NCBI RefSeq assembly: GCF_051622035.1
Contig: NC_135365.1
Location: 29,388,001 to 29,452,000 of the forward strand
Direction of reading: 5' to 3'
Length of the DNA stretch: 64,000 nt
Source: Arctopsyche grandis
Lineage: Eukaryota > Arthropoda > Insecta > Trichoptera > Hydropsychidae
The position numbers were made by a program, and so were the translations under genes. Of the stretch, positions 1 through 16,170 are shown in pieces. Each line of letters begins with the position of its first letter. Position 1 is the first letter of the stretch. The notes under the pieces were generated by a model, which saw only the letters and a list, made by a program, of their open reading frames with translations, ran no database searches and was not told the DNA's origin.

Positions 1-723
1 CATATACATAACATAAAACATAACATATTTTAATTTATACATAGCTTAGCACAATTTTTCATCCACTCCAATTAATAAAAAAAACTTAACAAAAATTAAA
101 AAAAAATCTTTTATCTAATAAATCAGCTTTATTTAAACATATAATATTTTATTTTATTCTTTCTATAATATATATACATATATACTAATTTTATATTATT
201 TTAATGCTTGCAATTTTGCTCATCCTTTTATAATAATCATAACCTGGCATTACGCAAAAATAATATTATATACAAATGTGTAATTCATATTTTTAATTAA
301 GATTTTGTAAATTTAAAAATGTAAATCAAACATAATATGTAGGTCATTGATTTTGTTTTAATATCACGATTCGCTTAGTATGTAATGGGACAGTACAATA
401 TTTTCTTTCCTCAAAAAAATCTCCATCGATGTACCCAATTGATAAGTTATTTTTCTTAAATGTATGTATGTATTTGTTTCATATATACCTATGTACATGT
501 GTAATATTAAAATCTGCCCATTAGAATGTGCAAAGTACGCCTTCGTGAGATAAAAACATTGTATTTGAAATATATTGTGTGTGTGTGTGTGTGTGTATGT
601 AATTTGTATGGATTGGTATTATTTTTGCGTAGTGTTGAGAGTTCCTTACAAAAGTGTATGTTGTATAAAACATCTAACTTTAGCTTGTGGTTTGGCATTT
701 TCCACGCTGTCTGTTCGATTCAG
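1..723. other. Intron or upstream sequence of the 5' unidentified gene
   Basis: AT-rich sequence with a (GT)n microsatellite at about 576-596 and no supported exon. It ends in a splice acceptor (CGATTCAG) directly before the first recognised coding exon at 724, so it is probably intron of the gene that begins left of the window. Confidence 0.5.
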
Positions 724-3700
724 GGCTGCCGCTAAATTCGAGTAATAAGTACAGTCCTAGCGAGTCCCTCAAAGACAAAAAGTCGAGTCCCTCAGCCCTG
801 ACTGCCTCGCCCAAGAGGAAATGCGTCAGGGCCAAAGTCGGCATCACAATAGGTACATTATGAATATGAAAAATGGAGAACGCTTTGCAAAATTTAACAA
901 CAAATAAAAAAGCACCAAAACGGCCCGCTTGCCACCATATTTTTTGTCTGCTTATGTACCACTTTGTTTGCTTTATTGATGCCCAATGATTCAAACACTA
1001 ATTTAGAATTCATTCATTATATGTATAATGCGTACACATGTATATTTTGGATTTTTTCTAACAGTCACAACACTATTTTAAATTTCAATAATAATTAAAC
1101 AGTTATTTAGAGTCGTTCTTAAATACGATAATAGCATTTTAACTATAATTTTCGATTGAAAATTTATTGTGCTGTGTTATATAATATTATACGTGGAATG
1201 AATTCTTAAATCAATGTTTACTTTAATCAATTCTTTGATCATTTCCCTCTTACATAATTCATCGATATTAATATATTGATAGTTAAAATTCAATGATATA
1301 TTTTATTCGTTTAAATTTTTAGCACCTTCATATACATAGATTTTGGAATGATAATTTTTACATTTGTAAATTATAATTGTAAAGCTCATAGGTAAATGAG
1401 TCAAAATTGCAGTATCCCATTTGACTGCCAAACTCATTAATCTCTGACTAGATAGAGGTAAGTTTTGGGTTGCTTTAAAATCTTCGCATTGTGCAATTCT
1501 CAGACGTAAATTTTACTTTTTAGTGTTGTTTAGTGATTTTTTGTGTCATGTATTTATTATACGTAAGTCTTTTAAAGTTAAATTAATGAATTCCACAACT
1601 TAAATACTAAAATGAAATAACGGATAATTTTGTTTGAGCAAATCATTGAGTTTTATTTGTGCAATCAATGTATGATATTTTTTGTGCGAAAATATGCATA
1701 CAAATATACATATTATCATCAAACGTGTTGTCGTAGTGCTTCACAACAAACACTGTGTGTTACTCAATAAGTACATATATTTAAAAAAATACACAATTTG
1801 CACACTTAATCAATTTGATTAATACACATAAATTTAAGTACCGTTTGTGAAACTTTTAAAATATGGTTTATATACATATGTACATATACATACATAAGTA
1901 TGTAGTATATATGTATGTATAATCATTCAACTGTTTTAAAAACACTAAATGTCGTAATTAAAGTATGCACCTTATGTCCAAATAGTGTCAACATTAAACT
2001 TGTTCATAGGTTGTTTTTGAATTTAAAATATATGTAATGGCACATCTTGGTAAAGAGATATTTCAAAACATATTGAATGGTTTTCTTTGCCTTTTAGAAA
2101 TTCTCTTTTATCAAATATGGTATGTAAATACTTAAATATATTAAAAATATGCACCAAGATAGACTGGAATCATATAAGTATATTATTTAAACAAGCTTTA
2201 TGTGTTCTGCATGACCCAGGGGATTGCATATAGTTTGTTTATGATGCAGATGAGGACGTGGTTCCGTTGCGCAGCGGGTCTGCATTCCGAGATCCACGAC
2301 TTTTGGACGATTCGCCCGTGGTGAAGAGTCCTCCTGAGCCGACCAGGGTTAAATCGCCAGAGCAGATGAACATGCGATCGCCTGATCCGGTCAACTGGAC
2401 AGTGCCACTCGACACTGGCAAGACTTTTACCGTCACGCAGAACGTTAAAAGTGGTAACGTATCATATGCAACTGCTCATTTATATAGCCATATTCAGTAT
2501 TCCAATATAAAATACACTTTGAGACTTTCATCAAGAGTCTTCTACTCATTGACAGATCACAAATTTTAGTGATTTTGTAATTCTATCAACAAAATGAGTA
2601 TTTAAAACAATAATCAAGAACTCTTCTTTCAAATATAGTATATGTATGTATATACATATGTATATTAGTATTATAAATGGGTTCCATACAAAAATAATTG
2701 TCTTGTATGATTTTAATCTAAGATTTAAATCTACATATATGTTTTCTACATATCTACATATTACATGTACATATGTTTATGTAAAAATAATTAAAATTTC
2801 AAAATATAATACCAGCACTGTGGCCTTTTATAAAATTCAACCGTCGTACAGAAAACCTTTCTGAAAAATGACTTTAGATAAGATGTTTATGTTATTTGAT
2901 TTGCAGATGATCTGATGAAACGACCTGGTTCAGATTTTAAGGGGACATGGGGTGCCGATGATCAGCACTCGACGTCCATCTCGGCACCCCTGGAGACTGA
3001 CGACGGCACCCCTCGCTCCCTGCAGCAAGGTACGCCCCCGGCTCTGCCCCCAGCCCCGGCTCTGACCCCGGCTCCGGCCCCGGCTTCAGACTCGACACAC
3101 GCGAGTCCCACCACCGCCTAGACCAGTCACCAGTTATTCGACCGCCGCATTCGACCATTTCTATTTGCCGCCATCTTTCAACGTTGCTCTCATCATCCAG
3201 CGCTGATCATAACACCCCACACCCCACACCCCACACCCCACACAACACACACACACACTCACTCACTCACACAGATTATCTTTTTCTCTTCTAATAGTGC
3301 TCTGTTGTTCTCGCTTGTTTCGTTTTTCTTTTTAAGCGCATGTTTGTCTGTTCCAATTTTCAATCATCGACACAAGATCGCATTGTTTGTTTCGATTGAC
3401 CGATTCTGTCCTAAAACTAAAAACCGCCCATTATTATAGTCGACGCAAACTACATACAACTTCTTCGTTTTTATATTTTTTGAAGGACATATTTTATATA
3501 AGAGTCTTTAGAACGTGTTTTAAATCTACATACTATTATGACAACCATTGTAATATTGAAATTTGTGGCATTTTTAAAACGATCAACGTTTCCCAAATCG
3601 AAAAATCCACTCTCTATCAATCATTTATATTATTGCACACTTTGTTTTTTCACATGAATTCATATTTTTCAAAACAAGTCGACTCTTTAGATATATGAAA

Positions 3701-5675
3701 ATCAATTTAACTTGTCGTTTTAAGCATAGTGAAACTTTTTATGTACATATAACTAGATATATAAAAATTAAGGTCTTGACAATTATCAATGTTAAAAATC
3801 ATGATTATTATGCATGAATACGTTTGGGAAACGCTGATATAGATGATAGAAAATAAATCGAGTGGTAATTTTTTTAACGAAAGAAAAATTAATACTAACT
3901 AAACATCTCCATGACTGACTTCGATCTTTCTAATATAATATTTCACATCATCACTCACATTTATTCATCACTCTTAACCTTTTTTATTTGATCAATTTTT
4001 GTATTAATTTGCCAAATTATAATGAAATAACCGTTAGCGTTAGTGTCTTATCAAGCACACTACTTTTACTTCCACAAAATGTTTCATTTACTTTGATTTC
4101 AATTCATTATAACCTATGTACTAGATATCAGCGGTACTCAACGGTTGCTGCGACCTTTGTAATTTTCCCATTGCAACGGCCGAGACAGTGCAAATCACAA
4201 TTACTGTTTATTGAAGAAAATCTAGTTGAAAGTGAAGTTGACAAATATTTCTCTAATATCATATGTACATATTACCTTATATATATTATTTCTATCTAGC
4301 TTGCCTAATAATATGCACCCCAATACAATGAGAGAGAAAAACCTATCACAAATCATTCTATTGTATCTAAATTACTTCCCAAAAAATAATAAAAGGGAAG
4401 GGTTTGATGATTATATTTTTTTTATGTAAGAGTAAATGTTATAGTTTTTATAGTGGTCCTTTGAAAATGTGTACATTGCCATACATTATAGTGTACGTCG
4501 AGTATCTGCTGACTTAGATTTTATTTACACACGCTGCATTCCATCATTCATTCTCTTCTATTTAAAATAAAATAGATCAAAAGAACATATTTACAAAAGT
4601 CATTTTAAACATTGTCATTTATTTTTGTTTTTATTTTTATAAATATTTCAAAGCATTTATAATCAATTTAACATTTTCATACCTAGTGAAGGTACCTCCA
4701 GTACTTTGCTATATATGTATTTGCAATTTGGAATGTGTGAATTTTTCCACCTTATGAAATATCTACTCAAAATGATGTGACTCGTCATGGGTTATAAATT
4801 CGTTACGAGTATAAATTCCATTAAAAAAAGAATAGACAAATTCTTCAATTGTGAGTGATACCTATATAATATTAAGTAATGTTAGTGTGACTATCACTTA
4901 TTACATTAAATATTAAACTACCATTTTCGAGCCACACCCGTGGTAATTAAATTAAACAAAAAAAAAAGAAAAAAACTATTCTATGTGTACCGTTACTGTT
5001 GATATTCAGAGTATAGAATAGAGATAGACTTTAGAGATGAACCTCAGTGTGCATGCCTTATAAATATTATATGTATATATTTTTTTCTTCTGAATGTTTT
5101 CTTTTTAGATTGTATAAATTATTTATTACGTTTCGCTTCTTATCCTACCTGTCCATTTCTGTTTTTCGTTTAGTGGAGTACAATTGAACACAAATACATT
5201 TTCAGAACTAGCTTCTGTACACCAGCCGACCAAATTGGAACCACCCAAATCCATGGACATATCGCCGAGGACCACAGTGACCAATTTGAAACAGGCAGCC
5301 AAAACGCCGACGAGTCCCCCAAATCTGACTCCAATAGACGAAATGAAAGTTTTGGATATAACGAAGCCGGTGGTAAACGGCGGAGGCTCGTCTGGCTCCG
5401 AGACGCACCCGTCTCCGGTGGCTCCAGAGGCGAGCCGGGTGCCCGGCACGACCCAGGTGTGCATCGAAGACCCCACCTTTGAAATGGCCACTCTGATGAC
5501 ACAACAAGATAACTTCAAGCCAACGGAAGCCACGCAGAAAAGCCACGGTGGTGTGGACACTTCTATTGTGTCGCCGACGGCGCAGGCCTCGGTGGCCGCC
5601 GAGGTCTTGGAGAAGGCCAGAACGCGATTCGATCAATTTTGGGGGAAGAAAGAAGGCGGCAACGATAGCGTATAA
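724..5675 (+). CDS. 3' part of an unidentified proline/serine-rich protein gene (4 exons, 5' end outside window)
   Basis: Seen: four exons at 724-852, 2250-2453, 2907-3029 and 5206-5675, every junction in phase 1 with GT/AG borders, stop TAA at 5673-5675. They give about 307 residues. Exon 1 is basic and Ser/Pro-rich (SPKRKCVRAKVGIT). Exon 2 holds an ordered-looking block (SPDPVNWTVPLDTGKTFTV) that looks like a conserved short motif. The last exon is Thr/Pro-rich and ends with a predicted amphipathic helix (EVLEKARTRFDQFWGKKE) and a C-terminal DSV that could bind a PDZ domain. No catalytic domain, signal peptide or membrane segment is visible. I do not recognise the family with certainty. A Z-disc/synaptopodin-like protein such as fly CG1674 was considered because legless is on the fly F element, but this is unproven. 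The real start lies left of position 724. Confidence 0.75.
853..2249. other. Intron 1 of the 5' unidentified gene
   Basis: AT-rich sequence between donor GTACATT and acceptor ATGATGCAG, with TACATATGTA-type simple repeats around 1861-1920. I see no ORF, RNA gene or mobile-element terminus in it. Confidence 0.6.
3030..5205. other. Intron 3 of the 5' unidentified gene, with a possible retained-intron C-terminus
   Basis: Reading on through the donor at 3030 stays open for about 30 Pro/Ala-rich codons to a stop at 3119-3121, so a retained-intron isoform would have a short alternative C-terminus. A CACCCCACACC-type repeat lies at 3211-3270. The remainder is AT-rich with no supported exon. The used acceptor is CATTTTCAG before 5206; the nearer TTTAG at 5173 would bring an in-frame stop. 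Confidence 0.5.
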
Positions 5676-5764
5676 GACACAATTACAATTTTAGAACAAA
5701 AAAAAAAAAAAACGCTTTCAATGTAGAAGTTTTATTTTTTGTATCATCAATAATCAACTAAAAA

Positions 5765-5770
5765 AATAAA
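5765..5770 (+). terminator. Candidate poly(A) signal AATAAA of the 5' gene
   Basis: AATAAA about 90 bases after the stop codon at 5675, followed closely by another AATAAA near 5820. Either could serve; no cleavage site can be seen from sequence alone. Confidence 0.45.
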
Positions 5771-8700
5771 TAAACGCCTGTTAGGTAATAATGCATAAGA
5801 TTAGCGCATATATAAAAAAAAATAAAGAGAAAACTCAAAATCCTAATATTCCATTTATGTACTTTGACAATGAAAATACTTTGTACTGAAAATGTATGTA
5901 CACAATTGAAATGTGACTCAAGCTTTTCAGTTTAAATTCACAGAATTTTCTTCCAATGATTAGATATACATAAATATTATTTGTAAATCGATTTGCTTTC
6001 AACTTCCATTATTATTATTATATATGTATATTGATAATTTATCGCTTTGTATAAGATGATTTGAAAATAATGTGAATCTCTAAACGTTCATAATTATCGT
6101 TTAGTCGAAAAATGTTTCTGCTTGAGCAAACCTTGTTTTAAATTAATAATATGTATATGCGCATTTGAAAGTAAAGTACATAGTTCCTATGGCCGATTTA
6201 GAGAATGGAGAACTCGCGATTTGGAGACGGAATCATTTCATTTAAAAATTTTACATCCGAGAGATCAACGAGAACTTTTCCAATCCACGCTGCACTGCAA
6301 AACAGAATAAACGCTAGCGATCGTCGTTCTCTGGTGTTCAAATTCATAAAATGAATTATGATGATTAATACATTCCATACGGTACGTAAACGCACAACTA
6401 CATTTAAAAAAATTACACTCGCTTCACATCTAATGTACATTATTTATATTGAAATTCCACTCACAGGCACACACACACATAATATTTCTGAAAATTATCG
6501 TAACATATTTGACACAGTATTATGTTTATGTTTTTACCTACAAAATAATCAACAAACACATACACACGAGACTTTTAAATTACAATCCAAGACTGACTTA
6601 ATATACCGAGGCATAATTTGAAAAACATAATGTGCCTGTTTTACACTCTCGAAACAACACCTAATCTTACGGCAAAGGCCTGTCGAACTTGTTCACGTCG
6701 TTATGAATAAGGCTATGTGTGTATGTGTAAGTTTTTAAATGAATATTCAGATATAATTTACAACATGTGACTTACTCAGTTAGCTTGAAACGAAATGTCC
6801 ATTGAGAATAGAATAGGAGAATAAGAAGAATGATGTACATAACGGGGGTGTAAAATTGAAATATAATATATACATACATATATCTACATATAATAGTAAC
6901 ATCGGCGTGATTGACTGAAGTATTAGATTCGGAATGAGTGTAGTTAACATTATTTTTGAAAGTAAAAGTAAAAAAAAAAAAATGATGCGACTCTTCATAG
7001 AAGGGACGACAGGACTGAGAATAAATTTTAAAACGTCTGAAAATGCGAAGTATAGATAAGTTAAGCATTGGTTTTTTTATAAGTTTAAAGTAGCTTAATA
7101 AAAATATGGCGTACATCATATTGTAACAATTAATCGTATTAAAGCGAAACTAAAATATCTAAACAAGTGGTACAATTCAAATTCACATTCAGTTTCGATT
7201 GCAGATTGTTTTCATTAACCTGTTGCTTTTACTTTCCACTGTTACTTTAAACTATGCTATATATTATACTATCTCATGATTACATACATATGTGTACATT
7301 CCGTTTTACATATACATATGTAAATTTTCAAATAACAACTCTTGAAACATTCAAGTGTTCTCAACATGTCAGTATGATTGGAAAATATACGTATATAAAT
7401 ATGTATACTGCAACGAGATAAATGATTTATTTCCATTCTTTTCCAAAAACAAAAAAAAAAAAGTACATTTGAAATAATACCACATGGTATACTTATGTAT
7501 GTACATATGTATGGGGGACTCTATACATACTTAAATATAATAAAATGCTAGAAACATTTCCGATGGATTGATAATACGTTTTATACATACATACATAAAT
7601 ATATAAATATAAATACTACCGACAAGCAAAATCTTGCCATTTTACATAGCGCATTAAAAGTTTAAATTACAAACGTATTTTTCGAGTAATAAAACGTGTT
7701 ATAATATTAAAAATACGTATACACATTCTGCTGTGAAATATTAAAGTTAATAGCGAGAGACAAAAAAAACTAGCGGATCTATTAATTTAGCATTTTTGTA
7801 ATTTTCTAATTTACTTATACACGTGTAATTTGGGGGACTACTATATATGCAAAATTTGATACTGTGATTTTATATCAAATCAAATCCAATACATTCACAA
7901 ATACAGCTTCAAAGAACATTTTTTTTATATATGAATGAATTAAACACAAGTGTCATTCTTGCATTATTCAAAAGTAATATATAAATAATTTCAACTTCTC
8001 CATACAAGAGCTCGAGTTAAAAGCATCGTAGGAAATATTGGCGAAAATTTTTCGCAATTATCTGATGTTTACATATTAATAATAGTATATGTATATATAC
8101 ATATGTACATGTATACATATATTATTATAACATATAAATATATATATATATATATAATGGATATTACCATAAATTGTGTCCATGTCACCATAGAAGAATA
8201 ATATAATCACTATTGAAGAAAAAAATGTAATAAATAAACAAAAAAAATTTAAAGCATTATACCATTATTAAATGTTGTTATACAGTATATTTGCACGGAC
8301 AAGTCTTTTAATGGCATACTTAAAAAAAGCTTTTTGCATAATTTGTCTGAAATGTCTCGAGAGGAAAATGCGAGAGAGCATCGATGCTTTTACCCGTGTA
8401 TTATTAAAAGACTTATCTAAATAAATTTTATTACTTAGATAAGTTTGGTGATTTTGCCGTGTTTATAGAGACGAGAGTGCGTTGAAATATGAAAAATAAA
8501 ACACAATAATTAATTTGTTGATTGAATTTGAATTTGTTTATAAATTTATTTTATGAAATATAATTGTTTTCTGTGTTAAGTATTTGATAAGATTATGTGA
8601 CTAAACCGTGTCATTTACCTTCACGAGTATCTCAAGAGCTTTCTATAAAATTGTATTTATTATTAATTATTGGAAAATAAAAACCAACATTTGAAAAGGC

Positions 8701-9075
8701 TTCTGTGTCCATTTTTACTTTTTTTCTATTTAATTATTGTTTTTAGACTGTTTGTACCCAGAGGTTTGTTTTCTTGCCAATACATATTTGAATAATATCA
8801 ACACCTAATCTATCCGGAAATAATCTCTTCTGATGGTAAGTGATTCCTCTTTTACCAAAAAGGAGTGTTGATATACGACGATAGGTGTCGCTAAGAATTG
8901 AACTTTTTAAAATATTTGTCTTTATGAGACATTGGAAATAATTTCAGGAGTCATTTTAAGCATGACTGAACAACATACTAACCTTTATCATAAACCGAAG
9001 ACTCAATATAAAAAATAGCCATTAGGTATTTCAGTGGTGTCCCCGGGTTTTTTTAGTAAATTACATTCGTCGTTT
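5771..9075. other. Intergenic AT-rich tract without recognisable genes
   Basis: Mostly AT-rich sequence with TATACATA/TACATATG simple repeats and an (AT)n patch near 8135-8158. ORFs here are short, low-complexity and without recognisable domains. I see no RNA gene and no clear transposon end before 9076. Confidence 0.5.
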
Positions 9076-9079
9076 TTAA

Positions 9080-10075
9080 CCCTTTGAATGCTGACCAACG
9101 CCAATCGGCGTTTTGTTAACAATTCCATGAGCTTGAAATACGCCGATAGGCGCTGTTTTTTGAAATAAACAAGAATACTACCCGCTAAGCCTTTCCAAGT
9201 AGCATTGAACATGGGTCGTGTAATCCGTGTCAATGTTCATAAAGACTGGTTTACGCCGGAATTTCTGACTGTATAACAGTACTACTCAAACTATGGTCCG
9301 CGGCCCATTACTGGTCAAAGATGTAAATAAAAAATTAAAACAATAGCTTATGATAACGTTGCATCATCTCATCCATTTCATATAATAAATTATATAAAGA
9401 CATGCCCTACAAACTCGAGATTATTCAGGATACTATGCCAAGATATAGGCGCAGATTATAAACGACTATTATCGCATGCTGCCATACGTTAGTTGTCAAG
9501 GGATAACATAACGGATCCAGAAAATGGTCAAGGGGGGCCATTTTGAAATTGAACATAAAAAAATTAAAATTTATGTGATTTTAGATTTGTTTAAATAACA
9601 TTACAATATATGTAAATAAAAGTAGATATGATACTTACATTGCAGTTATTTTTTTTAAAGAAAACTACTATGATGTACATAAAACCCCATTCAGGAAAAA
9701 TGTGTTAATAAATTAAAAGAATGTGAAAGAAATGTTTTTCAATTAATATTTATAAAAATATAAATCCGTTATAAATAATATAATATATATTTAAATATGA
9801 AAAGCTTACAGTATATATGAAATTAAATTCGACCTAATGGGGGGGGGCGGCATGGCACCCATGGCATTTTACTACTTATATTTAATACTATTTTTATTTG
9901 TTATATGAACAAATTTTCACTCATATACATACATAAACTTTTTATTTAAAAATATGATGCTGGTCCCTGAGAATTACTGAAAAATATATGCTGGTCCGCC
10001 AACTGAAATAATTTGAGTAGCACTGCTTTATAACCATAGCAGAATTTCTCGATGAAAATCCCTAACTGCAGACTA
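9080..10075. mobile_element. TTAA-flanked piggyBac-type MITE, copy 1, split by a hAT insertion
   Basis: The left end reads TTAA (9076-9079) followed by CCCTTTGAATGCTGA. The internal sequence (AACGCC..CGGCGTTTT, CCGCTAAGCCTTTCC, GTGTAATCCGTGTCAATG, CCGGAATTTCTGA) recurs at 18448-18860, 38948-39442 and 42044-42571. The 38948 copy keeps TTAA and CCCTTTG at both ends, the signature of piggyBac-superfamily elements. In this copy the sequence breaks at 9276 and resumes at about 10026, where a second transposon has inserted. The right end is eroded. No transposase is encoded. Confidence 0.7.
9277..10025. mobile_element. Non-autonomous hAT-type element nested in the TTAA MITE
   Basis: Termini are CAGTACTACTCAAACT on the left and, read inward from the right, CAGTGCTACTCAAATTAT, a hAT-style CAG-starting inverted repeat. 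Flanking 8-bp duplications are CTGTATAA and CTTTATAA, 7 of 8 identical. Related MITE copies read straight across this junction, which confirms the insertion. The 749-bp interior has no ORF of note and includes a G9 tract near 9840. Confidence 0.8.
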
Positions 10076-10586
10076 TTATTGCGTAGGGGTGGGTGGAGCC
10101 AATGTTCCGTCTAGAATGCCTTCATATGCTTATCAAGGGCAAGTCGCTCACTGCATCTTCCTCTACGCGTTTGTTTACCTATTGTTATAGTCACGTACCA
10201 GATATGCAGGCCCACGGTCTCGCGCTGTCAGTTCTGAGAATTCTAGCGGGAAGTGGCTGGGTGCCGTTACCATCGTTAGCCGACTTGCACTTAAGCCTGG
10301 AGATAATCTTTAAAACTAATTAATAAGGCGGCTCCTTTTTTCGCATACGTTACAGTATTTCATGTTTTTTTACAACCCCACTGACAAAACCGACCAATCA
10401 GGACCCTGATATTCAGTCGATAGATCGATGATGGATTCTTTCAGGACTGGGTCTCTGTCTGACTGAATCAGTTAACTTTCTTACCTTTAGGTACATACAT
10501 ACACTGATTTGTCATGAATGCCAACATTGTATATAGCTGCACCAGACGGATGTCGCGGTAGCTGTATAAATATAGAAAGCTGTATA
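10076..10586. other. Intergenic spacer, nothing recognised
   Basis: One open frame of 76 codons (10093-10323) shows no recognisable domain and lies between repeat insertions. I see nothing to support it as a gene. Confidence 0.4.
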
Positions 10587-12152
10587 CAGTGGCGGACTGG
10601 CCATACAAGCGTACATGCCCGATGGCATGTGGGCCCCACTATCCGTTAGAAAATATGGGCCCTCAGTAAAATTAAATAACTTTTTAATTTAACTATTTCA
10701 CGTGTGTAAAAATTTATAGGATATATTGCACTTAGGGACCTAGAGTTTGGGTATTTCAACAAAACAAATTTCTTACGATATACGCAAACAACTAATGCCT
10801 GCTTTAATAGCCCAAGGATCGGTTAACTTTTTTTATTAGGCTCGATTTCTTTTTTTTTTATTATTTCGCCATTTCCAACCTCAATATTATGCATATACCA
10901 ATACCTATGTAACAACTACCTACTGAAATAAAAACGGGAATAAACAAATTTCCCTGAATAATATAAACTGAATTGCTTAAAACAATTTTGATAGGACGAT
11001 TCATCATCAACCAGCGATTTAAATTTACTTCATACATACTTTCAAAATAACATTTGATTATACTTCGACGATATAGTAAGATTTAAATACACAATTTGAA
11101 ACAGTTTCCGAATATTAAATCTATTCCTAATCTAGACAAATCCATGTATATAGAAACATAGGATAGGGGCCCCCTCCCCAAAATCCTGATTTTCGATTAA
11201 CATTAATTGAAAATATTATGCATTTTTTGTTTTCAGGGACGTAATTTGGGGGGCACTCGCCCCCCTAAATTAAGGAATAGTGTGAATTTAGAAAATATTA
11301 TGGATTTAATGATTAATGAGATACTATGGATCTATGAATACTGCGTTTATTTCTTATGTACATATGTTACTTTTGGGTAACTAATAAAATAATCGCTGCT
11401 ATGTGCTTTGAAAAAAAAAGATTTTATTGTTTTGAAGCAAGTATATTTTGGTTTTTAAGTGGTATGCCATTAGTAACATTCTTAGAAATTGTTCATCCCA
11501 TGGAGCGAATCGTTAGAAAGGTCCCCTTTACTTTATTTTGTCTCAAAAACAGATGTGTATTGTTTATTTTTCCGAATGTTCGTATATTTTTTGATATAGT
11601 GATACATTTTGATGGTCGATTTTTGTTAACCATGTGAAGATTTTTGGAAAAAAATTTTCGCCTGCGGCACTTTTTTGGCTTTTTGCACAATATTTTTTTA
11701 TAATTATTTTTTCAAAAATAAGATTAATTTTTTCATATTTTATATTTTCCATTTTTATTCCGATATAAAAAAGATTTTTTGAAAAAAAATTCAATTTGAC
11801 CAATCTTTGCCTGCCCCCCCAAGAAAAAGCTGAAATGACGTCCCTGATTGTTTTCTACCGAAAGTAAAAGCCGCTTTTATGCCGCATTCTTTAATGATGC
11901 ATTATATGACAAGGATTAAAACGAAATATACAATGTAATTTATGGATCTATTTTGCTTTTGCCATTTTTCTTGTGCCTAAATTTGTTTATTCCCATTTTT
12001 GAAAATTTTATTTATTTTTTGCCCTTGATTTTTAGCGTGATGGAAAGAAAAAAATTTTGTTATATGGGGGGGGGGGACAAATTTTTTTAACCCTGGGTGG
12101 GGGCCCCCTTTGACTCCTGGCATGCACTGATTTCAGTCCCAGTCCGCCACTG
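10587..12152. mobile_element. Complete non-autonomous hAT-type element with perfect 8-bp target duplication
   Basis: The ends form a perfect 14-bp terminal inverted repeat CAGTGGCGGACTGG. The flanks are an exact 8-bp duplication GCTGTATA at 10579-10586 and 12153-12160. Both are hallmarks of the hAT superfamily. The element is 1,566 bp. Its open frames are short and do not resemble a hAT transposase. A second, right-truncated copy begins at 62399 and is co-linear over roughly 1 kb. The perfect target duplication suggests fairly recent insertion. Confidence 0.9.
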
Positions 12153-12160
12153 GCTGTATA

Positions 12161-15034
<2,874 letters not shown>

Positions 15035-15046
15035 TACATTAATAAA

Positions 15047-15052
15047 TTTATT
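15047..15052 (-). terminator. Candidate legless poly(A) signal
   Basis: TTTATT on the plus strand, AATAAA on the minus strand, about 270 bases beyond the legless stop. It lies just upstream, in the sense of minus-strand transcription, of the (AT)n tract. Other AATAAA motifs exist further on. Confidence 0.35.
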
Positions 15053-15322
15053 GTACTTTTATTAATGATAAAATACTATATTTCTCAGATCTGAATAAAA
15101 AATATTAAAGCTTTGTAGATTCCTTTTTTCCTCAATCGAACTGTGAATTGTTACAATACTGATACATTTAATGAAATTACGAGTATATAAAAAAAAGTTT
15201 TCAGTGATAACGTATCACGAAATACTAATATTAACATTATTAGTACATATATGTATATATGCATATATTTTATAATAATATATAATATATATAATTAACA
15301 CTTAAGTTCAATTAATTCGAGG

Positions 15323-16170
15323 CTACTTGGGCATATAGCCGGGATAGTGGGGCCCCGGTTGGGCTTGAGAGCGCGAGCCTGTAGCGTACAACTGCTGCTG
15401 AAAGTTGTGGAATTGTTGAGCATAGTTGGGATCAGCCGTAGACGGCACGACAAAATTCTGCGAGCTTTTGAAGCTGCCAGGACCGCCCATGGAAGCGGGG
15501 AGCGGTTGCGAGGTGGTCGGAGCGCCGATACGCATCGGCGCCCCTTTCATCATGGGTCTGAAGTTGGGATTGCACATCATACCCGGATTAGGACCCATGC
15601 CCGACGAAAACGGATCCGACATCTTGGGCGGCGAGTTGAATCCGCCCTGATAATGCGGCATGCGGAGCATCCCGGGCCCGCCTCTCATAGGACCCATTGG
15701 CCCCATCGGCCCCATGGGTCCCATCTGATCGCTCATGTCCATCCGCGGACCCATGCCCGGTGAACCCGAGTGGCCCATGGGCCCACCGCAGGGACCGCCA
15801 GGGAAGTATTGCATGTTCATGTTCGCCGACTTGGACGCGTCCATGTGCATGGGGTTCGCGACTCGCTGCAAGAAGTCGAGACGAGGCGGACCCCGCGGCC
15901 CGGCGCTGCACGGTATTTGAGGCCTCGTCGGAAGGTATTGTATCGTGTTTGGCGCGCTCGCTTTGACTTGAACGTTGGCGCCATTGAACGGTGCCATTTT
16001 ACCGCCCATGCGGGGACCCATCATGGACGGGTCGGGGCCCATCGGCCCCATGGGACCCATGGGACCACTCGACATCTTCGGACTCATGTTCATCTCGGGA
16101 GGAAAGTCGTTGGGGCCCATCATACCATCCATGGGACCCATTCCGGAGTTCATACCTTCCATGTGACAAC
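15323..16170 (-). CDS. lgs: legless last coding exon: C-terminal transactivation region
   Basis: It encodes the last 282 residues, with GPMGPM-type repeats, the conserved [17 protein letters not shown] and [13 protein letters not shown] blocks, and a C-terminal [20 protein letters not shown] segment that closely matches the fly Lgs C-terminus. It ends GHYPGYMPK-like before TAG. The acceptor is TTTTCAG at 16171-16173. Confidence 0.95.
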
